The translations under genes and the position numbers were made by a program. Shown here piece by piece: positions 15,433 through 26,293 of a stretch of 64,000 nucleotides of DNA. The stretch comes from Caenorhabditis remanei (taxonomy: Eukaryota; Nematoda; Chromadorea; Rhabditida; Rhabditidae): positions 1 to 64,000 of the forward strand of contig NW_026526038.1 in assembly GCF_010183535.1 (NCBI RefSeq), written 5' to 3'. Within the stretch, counting starts at the first letter, position 1; each line of letters opens with the position of its first letter. Under the pieces are notes generated by a model that saw only the letters and a program-made list of their open reading frames with translations, made no database searches and was not told where the DNA came from.

Positions 15433-15670
15433 TGCTGGTAGAATGAAGATTGTTAATGGAAGATTCTTCTTTTCCTGCATTCTTCATCGAATTGTTCCAT
15501 CTCTTTCGGTTTTGTGTGTGTAGCATCTCACAACGTTCCTTTGTGATAGTTTCCAACGAATCTTGATATCGAATCAGAATAACTTGAAATACACTATCCA
15601 ACAAGTTACATACAAAAAATTTTTCCTCAAAAATTTTTCGGTTCCACCTACTTGTTATATAAATTTGATT

Positions 15671-16080
15671 AAAGGAGGACAGAAGTCATATTTTTTTATT
15701 TCAGATTCTGATACTTCAGAAAATTCTGAACAACTTTCATCATTGGAGCATGCGCTAAAAATCGCTCTAAACACCCTAAATTCACGTTTTCCCAGCTCAA
15801 AAGGAGCCTAGGTGGAAGAGTTTTCCCACGCGAATTTTCGCCCCCGTGTAGTCCTCTCGGACAAAATAATTTATTTTTATTTCTCGATTTTTCGTTTTCT
15901 TGCTTTTTTCAACAAATTTTCGTGTTTTTTTCACTTTATATCGTAAAAAAATAAGAAAAAACACGAAAATTTGTTGAAAAAAGCAAGAAAACGAAAAATC
16001 GAGAAATAAACAGAAATGATTTTGTCCGAGAGGACTACATCAGAATCTGAAATAAAAAAATATGACTTCTGTCCTCCTTT
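15671..16080. repeat. Nested hairpin in composite repeat
   Basis: Outer arms 15671-15712 and 16039-16080 are exact reverse complements over 42 bp. Inside lies a second long inverted repeat at about 15849-16037, with arms of roughly 90 bp and a short A/T-rich centre. Between the left outer arm and the inner hairpin, the left arm reads as a polypyrimidine tract ending TTTCAG, followed by an open stretch that stops at about 15811. The same structure recurs at 17541-17950. Confidence 0.9.
15704..15811 (+). other. Possible terminal exon within composite repeat (unknown protein)
   Basis: After a TTTCAG acceptor-like tract the plus strand reads an acidic and serine-rich segment (DSDTSENSEQLSSLEHALKI, then a basic tail) to a TAG stop. 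The same reading frame is open in all four copies of this module (here, 17574-17681, and on the minus strand at 26668-26976 and 36063-36380). The copies are too similar to show selection, so conservation of the frame is weak evidence. I do not recognise the sequence; it could be the last exon of a lost transposase or chance. Confidence 0.2.
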
Positions 16081-16193
16081 AAAATGATAAAATTGATCTG
16101 TAAACTTCAAAATTTTTATAAATCTCAAAATGTCCGACTCAAATTTTCGAATACTAAAAAATGTATTCAGAAAATGTCCGACAGACATTTTCG

Positions 16194-16530
16194 ACTTCCG
16201 GTTAGTCCAAATTGATGACGACTTGAATGTCAGCTTGTATTGACATCCAGCTTCAATCGATAGCGATGAACAACGAATGAAGCTGATGACGCCACTTCTG
16301 TTGAAAACGATAAGTTGAGTTCAATCATCGAAGTATGGAGAGCGGGCTTCTTGAATCGAGTGAAGACTTCGCAAGAGTATTTGTCGACTCTTCTGTTGGT
16401 GTGGCGACATTCCACTTGATGTCCCTTGTTGGCGTCATCAGCTTCATTCGTTGTTCATCGCTATCGATTGAAGCTGGATGTCAATACAAGCTGACATTCA
16501 AGTCGTCATCAATTTGGACTAACCGGAAGT
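16194..16530. repeat. Hairpin with 100-bp arms
   Basis: Bases 16194-16293 are the reverse complement of 16431-16530, leaving a 137-bp loop. The tips read ACTTCCGGTTAGTCC and its complement. This could be a small foldback transposon that landed in the composite repeat, or an original part of it. It recurs at 18064-18400, and as half-copies on the other strand at 27915-28071 and 29293-29500. Confidence 0.9.
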
Positions 16531-17430
16531 AACCACCAGCTTCGCCGAAATCACTTCGCTTGCAATACCAGCTCTTCTACGACATCACAACTGCCGATTG
16601 GTCAAGAAGTCTTCACAAACATGTCATCGCTCTACAATCAAGGGAATCGACGAAGATTTCGTGACAAACGGCATAAACTCGTTGCTTCCGCAACGCGTCT
16701 ACAATACCAGCCGACGTCTACTATGTACAAGGATGTTCAGCTGGCTCAAGCGATAGGAATTTTCTATCGAACATGCGAAAAATCCCGCTGCTCTTAGTTT
16801 CGACACCCGTGCGTGCTTCGAAACGAAAGATACTCGGATTCTAGCAGGAAAGTCGTTGGAAACTATCACAAAGGGACGTTGTGAGATGCTACACACACAA
16901 AACCGAAAGAGATGGAACAATTCGATGAAGAATGCAGGAAAAGAAGAATCTTCCATTAACAATCTTCATTCTACCAGCATGAAAATGTCTGTCGGACATT
17001 TTCTGAATACATTTTTTGAAGTACTCGAAAATGTCTGTCGGACATTTTCTGAATACATTTTATGAAGTATTCGAAAATGTCTGTCGGACATTTTCTGAAT
17101 ACATTTTTTGAAGTATTCGAAAATGTCTGTCGGACATTTTCTGAATGGGCTGTGGGTTTACTCACGGTCGACGCGGGATTGAATCCTCCCGATCTAGAAT
17201 ATATTAGAAATTTCATTAAGGTGAGAACGAGGGATTAATAATAAATAGGAAGGCCCGTGTTTTCATTGTTCTTCACTACAAGAAATAAGTGGCTTTTCAC
17301 AAATAATTTTATATTAAGGCATAGATTGACAATTAACTATTTACTGTAGTAGACAACTGGTTATGTTATTCATTGCCAGAATCGAGGAGAAACCGAAAAA
17401 TTTTTGTCCAAAAGTCTTCTCAAAAAAAAA

Positions 17431-18988
17431 TCTTGATATCGAATCAGAATAACTTGAAATACACTATCCAACAAGTTACATACAAAAAATTTTTCCTCAA
17501 AAATTTTTCGGTTCCACCTACTTGTTATATAAATTTGATTAAAGGAGGACAGAAGTCATATTTTTTTATTTCAGATTCTGATACTTCAGAAAATTCTGAA
17601 CAACTTTCATCATTGGAGCATGCGCTAAAAATCGCTCTAAACACCCTAAATTCACGTTTTCCCAGCTCAAAAGGAGCCTAGGTGAAAGAGTTTTCCCACG
17701 CGAATTTTCGCCCCCGTGTAGTCCTCTCGGACAAAATAATTTATTTTTATTTCTCGATTTTTCGTTTTCTTGCTTTTTTCAACAAATTTTCGTGTTTTTT
17801 TCACTTTATATCGTAAAAAAATAAGAAAAAACACGAAAATTTGTTGAAAAAAGCAAGAAAACGAAAAATCGAGAAATAAACAGAAATGATTTTGTCCGAG
17901 AGGACTACATCAGAATCTGAAATAAAAAAATATGACTTCTGTCCTCCTTTAAAATGATAAAATTGATCTGTAAACTTCAAAATTTTTATAAATCTCAAAA
18001 TGTCCGACTCAAATTTTCGAATACTAAAAAATGTATTCAGAAAATGTCCGACAGACATTTTCGACTTCCGGTTAGTCCAAATTGATGACGACTTGAATGT
18101 CAGCTTGTATTGACATCCAGCTTCAATCGATAGCGATGAACAACGAATGAAGCTGATGACGCCACTTCTGTTGAAAACGATAAGTTGAGTTCAATCATCG
18201 AAGTATGGAGAGCGGGCTTCTTGAATCGAGTGAAGACTTCGCAAGAGTATTTGTCGACTCTTCTGTTGGTGTGGCGACATTCCACTTGATGTCCCTTGTT
18301 GGCGTCATCAGCTTCATTCGTTGTTCATCGCTATCGATTGAAGCTGGATGTCAATACAAGCTGACATTCAAGTCGTCATCAATTTGGACTAACCGGAAGT
18401 AACCACCAGCTTCGCCGAAATCACTTCGCTTGCAATACCAGCTCTTCTACGACATCACAACTGCCGATTGGTCAAGAAGTCTTCACAAACATGTCATCGC
18501 TCTACAATCAAGGGAATCGACGAAGATTTCGTGACAAACGGCATAAACTCGTTGCTTCCGCAACGCGTCTACAATACCAGCCGACGTCTACTATGTACAA
18601 GGATGTTCAGCTGGCTCAAGCGATAGGAATTTTCTATCGAACATGCGAAAAATCCCGCTGCTCTTAGTTTCGACACCCGTGCGTGCTTCGAAACGAAAGA
18701 TACTCGGATTCTAGCAGGAAAGTCGTTGGAAACTATCACAAAGGAACGTTGTGAGATGCTACACACACAAAACCGAAAGAGATGGAACAATTCGACGAAG
18801 AATGCAGGAAAAGAAGAATCTTCCATTAACAATCTTCATTCTACCAGCATGAAAATGTCTGTCGGACATTTTCTGAATACATTTTTTGAAGTACTCGAAA
18901 ATGTCTGTCGGACATTTTCTGAATACATTTTTTGAAGTATTCGAAAATGTCGGTCGGACATTTTCTGAATACATTTTTCGAAGTATTC
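17431..18988. repeat. Palindromic composite repeat, copy 2 (tandem, 1,870-bp offset)
   Basis: Direct duplicate of 15561-17118 at an offset of 1,870 bp, with only a handful of differences, for example AGGTGGAAGAG against AGGTGAAAGAG at 15811/17681 and TTCGATGAAG against TTCGACGAAG. It ends in inverted satellite (18851-18988), which runs into the broken 3' end of LINE copy A. The low divergence means the duplication is recent. Confidence 0.92.
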
Positions 18989-21900
18989 ATCCAGTCGTAT
19001 GTCAAGTACGCTGCGCCGCATATAAATTTATAAAGTAAGATTAATTGAGATTTAAGTCTGCGATGGCGGACTGAGTAAATGTCGAGAATTTCGAGACGGT
19101 CGAGATATGAAGAATAAGGGATGTTGCATCGTTGTAGAACTTTTCTAGTGAATAATCTGAGTGGTTTTTCCAGTTTTTGAGACAGAACGCTAGAAGGTGA
19201 AGGAGAGTAAACAACAGAGCAATATTCAAGCAAGGGAAGAACATAGGTGTTGAAAAGATGTCTGTAGAGTGATAGAGATCTAGACTTGAAGGCTTTCAGC
19301 AGTTGATTACAGCGGAGTAAAGCTAGCGAGGATAATTTGGAAATGTGAAGGTCGAATTTGAGATTAGAGTCGGTTAATAGACCCAAATCCCGTACTACTG
19401 TAGATTCGGAGATGGGGATGGAGTCTACATGAAATGGGTGACGAGAGTTTTCGGGACCTAGCCTAAGAAGAGAGGTTTTAGTGTGAGCTAACGGCAAAGC
19501 GTTGGCGGAGGCCCATTTGGATACTAGGTTTATACCGTGTTGGAGGAGAACTGGGTCATGGGAATACAATTTGATATCATCAGCAAAAGCGGCAAAATGA
19601 ATGTTTGGTGGGAGTTTCAGGAGTAGGTCGTTTATGTAGATTAAGAATAATAGGGGACCTGATACAGTTCCTTGCGGAACACCCGAGGGAATAGGAAAAA
19701 TTTTATTGTCTAGGGATCCGTTAACCATTACTGAGAAGGTGCGTTCTTTGAGGAAAGCTTCGAACCAGGAGATGTGAGGGTTTGACATACCAAAGTTTGC
19801 AAGTTTTTTGAGCAAAATAATGTGATCTACCTTATCAAATGCTTTCTTGAAGTCAAAGAAGACAACGTCTAGAGAATGATGAGTTTTCAGGATTCTTCTA
19901 TAGTTTGCGGTAGAGTAGACCAGGGAACTAGGGCAGGAACGGCGGGCAAGAAATCCGTGCTGGTGGATGGAGAATCTGTGACCTAGGTCCGTTCTAATTT
20001 GACGGCAAAGTATTCTTTCAAAAATGCGGGCGAATGGATCGGTGAGCGTGATGGGACGATAGTTTTGCGGGGATGAGGGGTTCCCTTTTTTGAAAACTGG
20101 GATAATAGTCCCATGTTTCCAAGCGCTGGGGACAACAGAGGACTCGAGGGATTCAGAATAAATGATGGAGAGAGGTAGGGCAAGGCTGGTGGCGCAGTTT
20201 TTGATTATGAAATAATTGGCTAGGTGAAGGGAGAACCCACATTTTGGGGGAATTTTGGAGATGACTTGCTCGATTACCCAAGGGGAAAAAGTGTCTCTGG
20301 AAGACTGAGGGTGGGCGGGAGAAGAGGGGTTATTGGGAACCAAGGTAGGTGGAGAGTGGGTGCTAGTGTTGTAGTTGGAGAGGAATTCGGCAGCAAATAT
20401 GGATGCTTTAGAGGAATCTGAAGTAATAAGGTCTGAGCCAATGGATAGATGGGGAATTGTAGACCTACATTTGAGCCGTTTATTGATTAAAGCAAGCGCT
20501 GATCTACTGTGGACGGTGGATAATATATGTTTTTCCCGGCGGAATAATTGTTTTTTGATGTCATGCTGAATTTTCTTTATGCGAGTTTGAAATTTACGCA
20601 TTAAATCGGGCGCGGGAGTGGGTGACTTAAGGGCTTTTGAGTAGGAGAAGCGAACACGCTTGAGCTGTCTGGCAAGATTGGATGGACCACGCACAGGCTC
20701 CCAAGCTTCCAATACGCCAAGCAATGCCAGAAAAAGACGCGTCAATCAAGTAGCTGGCGCAAATTCGGACGATTTTTCGAAAATTTTAGCCTTTTTCGAT
20801 CTTTTGTTCTGTTACATTTCACGGATTGTTTTTGTTAGAAAGACATTCCTTAGACTGAGAGACGTTCAAAAAGTGTAAAAACTTTAATTTTCGTGGAGTA
20901 AATAAAAAGATACGGCCGTTTTCACAGTGAAATTCATGAAACTTTAAAAGTATAGAACTCCTCCTACGCTGAATAAAAATTCAACTTTTTGGGCTTAATA
21001 GACTCGAAAAACACTAACTTAAAAAAGTTCGGGAATTGTTTTTGGAAAAATTGTCACAGACACTTTAAATTCCCAAAAAACTGCATTTCAAGCCAAAAAA
21101 TGGGGTCTAAAATTTGAATTCGCGCCGAAATTGCGAAATGCGTCAACAAAAATCGGCAAGTGCGCAAACAAAAACACGCGAAACGCGCAACACCGCACCT
21201 TGCTTTATCGGAAGCGGGGGAGACTGTGCCACGGTGTTTGGTGGGAGGTATAGTGGGAGTGTGGAATAGAATTAAACTAGAAAGAATAGAGATGAATTTA
21301 GCGTACTTTTCAGAGGGGGATGCGAGGGTACTAAAAACTATGTCCCAGTCGGTAGAGGCAAGCGCTGCGTTTAAAGCACTAAAGTTTCATTTTCGGTAAT
21401 TTAGGCGGTTGGAGGGTTTATGCGCTTGGAGGGTGCTGATAGTATTAACATAAGGCGGGCTGAAAACACAGTGGATAGATAGATGATCGGAATTCAGGAG
21501 AGGTGGGATTCTTTCAAGTTTGTAGATAGGAACGTCGTCAGAAGAGATGATGAGGTCCAGGATATTCGAGGATGTTGTACCGAGTCTAGTGGGAAAAGTG
21601 ATGTGTTGGGTGAGCCCACGCGAATTCAAGAAGCTTTGGAACTTATGGAGAGAAGGACGGTTAAGTCCCCAGGAGATTTCGGGAAAATTGAAGTCTCCCA
21701 TGAGGAGACAAGAATCAAGGGGGAGAACTACGTTGAGATGATTCATGAGAGCTTCAGATTCAGAGACATGAAGGTCTGGAGGTCTGTAGACAGTGCAGAG
21801 GGTAAAAGGAGCAAATTTGTCAGAAAAAGAGTCAGAAGGAGCAATCATGCAAGCTAGTATTTCGGATTTGTGGAGGGGGTAGTGGAAAGAATTATTGATT

Positions 21901-22170
21901 TCTATTGGTGATACGGTAAAGATGGTTTTGGAGAGTATGGCGACTCCACCCCCTCTAGATTTATGATGGACGGCGGGATCTCGATCAAACCTTGTGATGT
22001 TTATATCATGAGAAGAGAAAAGAGATGAAGGTACTGATTGATCAAGAAAGGTTTCAGTAAGTATTAGAAGGTGGTGTTCAGAAGATCGAAAGAAATCAAT
22101 AATTAAGGAAATTTTGGAAAGGCTGGCGACGCTGCGTACGTTAGAGAGCACTATGTCGATTCGTATGTCA
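18989..22170 (-). pseudogene. LINE copy A ORF2 (CR1-type endonuclease/reverse transcriptase), broken
   Basis: Minus-strand ORF2 of a CR1-type non-LTR retrotransposon. The endonuclease half (21387-22170) has TETFLD, LLMGDFNF and SDHLSIH, the apurinic-endonuclease catalytic motifs. The RT half (about 18990-20690) has FFDFKKAFDKVDH, GVPQGTVSGP and FADD. Three lesions break it: a TGA in place of the Cys codon found in copies C and D (about 21386), a 537-bp transposon at 20692-21228, and loss of the C-terminus at 18989, where the frame runs into satellite. The break contains a 15-bp exact inversion (18989-19003) of sequence intact in copies C, D and E. Further private changes relative to the other copies include GMSNP for GLSNP and KIFPIP for KISPIP. 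Not functional. Confidence 0.93.
20692..21228. mobile_element. 537-bp DNA transposon (CACAG ends, 5-bp TSD) in LINE A
   Basis: Bounded by a 5-bp direct repeat CCACG (20687-20691 and 21229-21233) that occurs once at the uninterrupted site in LINE copies B, C and D, so the borders are exact. The termini are CACAGGCTCCC and, on the other strand, CACAGTCTCCC (10 of 11 match). It contains no open frame of note. The foldback at 39438-40064 has the same ends and the same 5-bp target duplication, so both belong to one non-autonomous family. Confidence 0.9.
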
Positions 22171-22297
22171 GACTGTTCAATGAGGCTAGCCGGAGAAGAG
22201 GAAGAAAGGTTGGAAACATCGGAAGAAGGAAGTGGTAAAAAAAAATTAGAGTGAGAAGTTAGAGGAGATGGAAATTGGCAAGAGAGTTGACAGGCGA

Positions 22298-23107
22298 TTA
22301 GAGAAAAGGGCGAGGATTTTTGTTGAGTTTATATTCAATGTCGACCATGATGAACTTGGAGGATTTTTCTTTCAAGTTGTTGTCGTATACAAACTTGCGA
22401 GACTCGTACAATTTCTTCAGTTCCTCTCTCGTGAGATCTCTCCTAGCTCTTGGTCGGCTCTGGATAGAAGAGAGTGACGGATCCGCGTTCTTGGCTTTGA
22501 AAAATCCATTCAGAAATTTGTCTCTCTCAGAATTCGATGCGAACTGCAACTTGAGAGGCCGGCATGCAGTTTTAGACGGATGGCGGTGGGCTTGAGATGG
22601 AGAGGGCAGTCCGTGCTTAGCGCTGAATGTTGAGAAGAATTCCAAGTCACGTTTCTCTTGTTCTGGATCATCCTTCGAGTCCGGGAATCTCTCGATGACT
22701 GCGCGGGTCGCTTTGTCCAGCATTTTGGCTGCTTCTTGCGCAATGGAAAGCGTAGAAAGTTGCTTTGGCAGGTTTTTAGAAGAGATTTCGGCGTAACTAG
22801 TAGGACGGCACTCATCGCCATTCGAGGAAGAAAAAGAGAAGACGTCGTTGTTTGAGTGGCAGAAGACAGGTTCCCCAATGGCCGGGGGGTCCTGTGCCAT
22901 GGGGCAAGCACTAGAGAGACGTTCACTTACTTTAGTGGAACAGGTTTCCATGAGGCAGGCTTGAAGTTCGTTGACTTGACGAGTCAACTTGAGAACATGG
23001 TCATAAAGAGCACGATAGTCTTCGTAGGCAACAAATTTGGGTGGGGCGTCATTCGAGTCAGTTTCAGTGAGAGCCCGTTTGACACGGGGTCCCCTACCAT
23101 TCAGCAT
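22298..23107 (-). CDS. LINE copy A ORF1 protein
   Basis: ORF1 of the CR1-type LINE, 269 aa counted from the first ATG (two in-frame codons lie just upstream of it). Such proteins bind the element RNA and accompany it in the RNP; that role comes from the family, not from this sequence. Residues 25-60 contain a short heptad-like segment (YRALYDHVLKLTRQVNELQA) fit for a coiled coil. The C-terminal part (about 165-269) is basic and ends with RDLTREELKKLYESRKFVYD followed by a MVDIEY...KNPRPF block, the layout of the C-terminal domain in nematode CR1 ORF1 proteins. The frame is intact, but the same copy's ORF2 is dead. The 5' UTR (23108-23236) abuts 19-bp repeats. Copy D has a near-identical full ORF1. 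Confidence 0.82.
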   Translation of the reverse strand: MLNGRGPRVKRALTETDSNDAPPKFVAYEDYRALYDHVLKLTRQVNELQACLMETCSTKVSERLSSACPMAQDPPAIGEPVFCHSNNDVFSFSSSNGDECRPTSYAEISSKNLPKQLSTLSIAQEAAKMLDKATRAVIERFPDSKDDPEQEKRDLEFFSTFSAKHGLPSPSQAHRHPSKTACRPLKLQFASNSERDKFLNGFFKAKNADPSLSSIQSRPRARRDLTREELKKLYESRKFVYDNNLKEKSSKFIMVDIEYKLNKNPRPFL

Positions 23108-23236
23108 GATCAAATTCGGAATAAATATTTAGCAGCGAATATAGAATAGAAGTTCAGAATATAGATATAGTATAGGTCAGAATATGATCCAAGAAAATCA
23201 ATACCAGAGGATAGGGAGGGCGGGTGCACTAGACGA

Positions 23237-23386
23237 GGACACACACGGGGAATGAGGACACACACGGGGAATGAGGACACACACGGGGAATGAGGACACA
23301 CACGGGGAATGAGGACACACACGGGGAATGAGAACACACACGGGGAATGAGGACACACACGGGGAATGAGGACACACACGGGGAAT
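23237..23386. repeat. 19-bp tandem repeat between LINE heads A and B
   Basis: About eight copies of GAGGACACACACGGGGAAT (19 bp), one with GAGAAC. It separates LINE A, whose 5' UTR ends at its left edge, from LINE B, whose ORF1 is cut off and starts inside codon sequence at its right edge. The same repeat lies at 46242-46432. Either tandem 5' promoter-like monomers of the LINE or a minisatellite where two elements were joined. Confidence 0.93.
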
Positions 23387-24112
23387 GAAGACTATCGTGC
23401 TCTTTATGACCATGTTCTCAAGTTGACTCGTCAAGTCAACGAACTTCAAGCCTGCCTCATGGAAACCTGTTCCACTAAAGTAAGTGAACGTCTCTCTAGT
23501 GCTTGCCCCATGGCACAGGACCCCCCGGCCATTGGGGAACCTGTCTTCTGCCACTCAAACAACGACGTCTTCTCTTTTTCTTCCTCGAATGGCGATGAGT
23601 GCCGTCCTACTAGTTACGCCGAAATCTCTTCTAAAAACCTGCCAAAGCAACTTTCTACGCTTTCCATTGCGCAAGAAGCAGCCAAAATGCTGGACAAAGC
23701 GACCCGCGCCGTCATCGAGAGATTCCCGGACTCGAAGGATGATCCAGAACAAGAGAAACGTGACTTGGAATTCTTCTCAACATTCAGCGCTAAGCACGGA
23801 CTGCCCTCTCCATCTCAAGCCCACCGCCATCCGTCTAAAACTGCATGCCGGCCTCTCAAGTTGCAGTTCGCATCGAATTCTGAGAGAGACAAATTTCTGA
23901 ATGGATTTTTCAAAGCCAAGAACGCGGATCCGTCACTCTCTTCTATCCAGAGCCGACCAAGAGCTAGGAGAGATCTCACGAGAGAGGAACTGAAGAAATT
24001 GTACGAGTCTCGCAAGTTTGTATACGACAACAACTTGAAAGAAAAATCCTCCAAGTTCATCATGGTCGACATTGAATATAAACTCAACAAAAATCCTCGC
24101 CCTTTTCTCTAA
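23387..24112 (+). pseudogene. LINE copy B ORF1, N-terminus missing
   Basis: Plus-strand ORF1 matching copy A from residue EDYRALYDHV onward; about the first 30 residues are replaced by the 19-bp repeat. The rest is intact to the usual KNPRPFL C-terminus and stop. An open frame reads through from the repeat, so a chimeric protein could start at an ATG there, but the native start and 5' UTR are gone. Confidence 0.88.
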
Positions 24113-24212
24113 TCGCCTGTCAACTCTCTTGCCAATTTCCATCTCCTCTAACTTCTCACTCTAATTTTTTTTACCACTTCCTTCTTCCGATGTTTCCAAC
24201 CTTTCTTCCTCT

Positions 24213-26269
24213 TCTCCGGCTAGCCTCATTGAACAGTCTGACATACGAATCGACATAGTGCTCTCTAACGTACGCAGCGTCGCCAGCCTTTCCAAAATTT
24301 CCTTAATTATTGATTTCTTTCGATCTTCTGAACACCACCTTCTAATACTTACTGAAACCTTTCTTGATCAACCAGTACCTTCATCTCTTTTCTCTTCTCA
24401 TGATATAAACATCACAAGGTTTGATCGAGATCCCGCCGTCCATCATAAATCTAGAGGGGGTGGAGTCGCCATACTCTCCAAAACCATCTTTACCGTATCA
24501 CCAATAGAAATCAATAATTCTTTCCACTACCCCCTCCACAAATCCGAAATACTAGCTTGCATGATTGCTCCTTCTGACTCTTTTTCTGACAAATTTGCTC
24601 CTTTTACCCTCTGCACTGTCTACAGACCTCCAGACCTTCATGTCTCTGAATCTGAAGCTCTCATGAATCATCTCAACGTAGTTCTCCCCCTTGATTCTTG
24701 TCTCCTCATGGGAGACTTCAATTTTCCCGAAATCTCCTGGGGACTTAACCGTCCTTCTCTCCATAAGTTCCAAAGCTTCTTGAATTCGCGTGGGCTCACC
24801 CAACACATCACTTTTCCCACTAGACTCGGTACAACATCCTCGAATATCCTGGACCTCATCATCTCTTCTGACGACGTTCCTATCTACAAACTTGAAAGAA
24901 TCCCACCTCTCCTGAATTCCGATCATCTATCTATCCACTGTGTTTTCAGCCCGCCTTATGTTAATACTATCAGCACCCTCCAAGCGCATAAACCCTCCAA
25001 CCGCCTAAATTACCGAAAATGAAACTTTAGTGCTTTAAACGCAGCGCTTGCCTCTACCGACTGGGACATAGTTTTTAGTACCCTCCCATCCCCCTCTGAT
25101 AAGTACGCTAAATTCATCTCTATTCTTTCTAGTTTAATTCTATCCCACACTCCCACTATACCTCCCACCAAACACCGTGGTCCATCCAATCTTGCCAGAC
25201 AGCTCAAGCGTGTTCGCTTCTCCTACTCAAAAGCCCTTAAGTCACCCACTCCCGCGCCCGATTTAATGCGTAAATTTCAAACTCGCATAAAGAAAATTCA
25301 GCATGACATCAAAAAACAATTATTCCGCCGGGAAAAACATATATTATCCACCGTCCACAGTAGATCAGCGCTTGCTTTAATCAATAAACGGCTCAAATGT
25401 AGGTCTACAATTCCCCATCTATCCATTGGCTCAGACCTTATTACTTCAGATTCCTCTAAAGCATCCATATTTGCTGCCGAATTCCTCTCCAACTACAACA
25501 CTAGCACCCACTCTCCACCTACCTTGGTTCCCAATAACCCCTCTTCTCCCGCCCACCCTCAGTCTTCCAGAGACACTTTTTCCCCTTGGGTAATCGAGCA
25601 AGTCATCTCCAAAATTCCCCCAAAATGTGGGTTCTCCCTTCACCTAGCCAATTATTTCATAATCAAAAACTGCGCCACCAGCCTTGCCCTACCTCTCTCC
25701 ATCATTTATTCTGAATCCCTCGAGTCCTCTGTTGTCCCCAGCGCTTGGAAACATGGGACTATTATCCCAGTTTTCAAAAAAGGGAACCCCTCATCCCCGC
25801 AAAACTATCGTCCCATCACGCTCACCGATCCATTCGCCCGCATTTTTGAAAGAATACTTTGCCGTCAAATTAGAACGGACCTAGGTCACAGATTCTCCAT
25901 CCACCAGCACGGATTTCTTGCCCGCCGTTCCTGCCCTAGTTCCCTGGTCTACTCTACCGCAAACTATAGAAGAATCCTGAAAACTCATCATTCTCTAGAC
26001 GTTGTCTTCTTTGACTTCAAGAAAGCATTTGATAAGGTAGATCACATTATTTTGCTCAAAAAACTTGCAAACTTTGGTCTGTCAAACCCTCACATCTCCT
26101 GGTTCGAAGCTTTCCTCAAAGAACGCACCTTCTCAGTAATGGTTAACGGATCCCTAGACAATAAAATTTCTCCTATTCCCTCGGGTGTTCCGCAAGGAAC
26201 TGTATCAGGTCCCCTATTATTCTTAATCTACATAAACGACCTACTCCTGAAACTCCCACCAAACATTCC
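24213..26269 (+). pseudogene. LINE copy B ORF2, nonsense codon and 3' truncation
   Basis: Endonuclease part intact (TETFLD, GDFNFPEISW, NILDLI, SDHLSIH) up to a TGA at 25021, shared with copy A, where C and D have a Cys codon. The frame continues open beyond it through the RT core (FKKGNPSSPQNYRPI, FFDFKKAFDKVDH, GVPQGTVSGP). It is cut at 26269, just before the FADD catalytic motif, and 24 bases of unrelated sequence lead into inverted satellite. The element's 3' end is absent, so this is internal deletion or rearrangement, not the usual 5' truncation of LINEs. Confidence 0.92.
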
Positions 26270-26293
26270 AGTCCAAGAAGCAAAGTATGCATA

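Larger units (their letters stand above)
15433..17430. repeat. Palindromic composite repeat, copy 1
   Basis: Order of modules: a 125-bp edge module joined directly to the satellite (15433-15560), a nested hairpin module (15561-16130), one satellite monomer (about 16130-16193), a 100-bp-arm hairpin (16194-16530), a 325-bp module (16531-16856), the edge module inverted (16857-16984), inverted satellite (16985-17145) and a 285-bp module (17146-17430). The edge module is therefore present in both orientations, each abutting satellite. All modules recur at 26.3-29.6 kb and 35.8-36.6 kb in different orders and orientations. No transposase is recognised. It is a non-autonomous mobile or rearranged repeat of unknown class; a satellite-bearing foldback element is the best description. 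Confidence 0.8.

Noticed and set aside
1084..15523. Several giant plus-strand open frames up to 4,553 codons over the satellite
   Set aside because: They follow from a stop-free 46-bp unit; all frames give the same repeat, with no start context, domain or codon signal.
17146..17200. tRNA or tRNA-like gene in the 285-bp module (GGATTCAATCCCGCG on the minus strand)
   Set aside because: Resembles a T-arm/B-box, but no acceptor, D or anticodon arm can be drawn and the B-box has an extra base.
24552..24926. 124-codon frame antisense to LINE ORF2 (also at 21483, 44701, 48696)
   Set aside because: Shadow of the conserved endonuclease coding strand; repeats identically in every copy.
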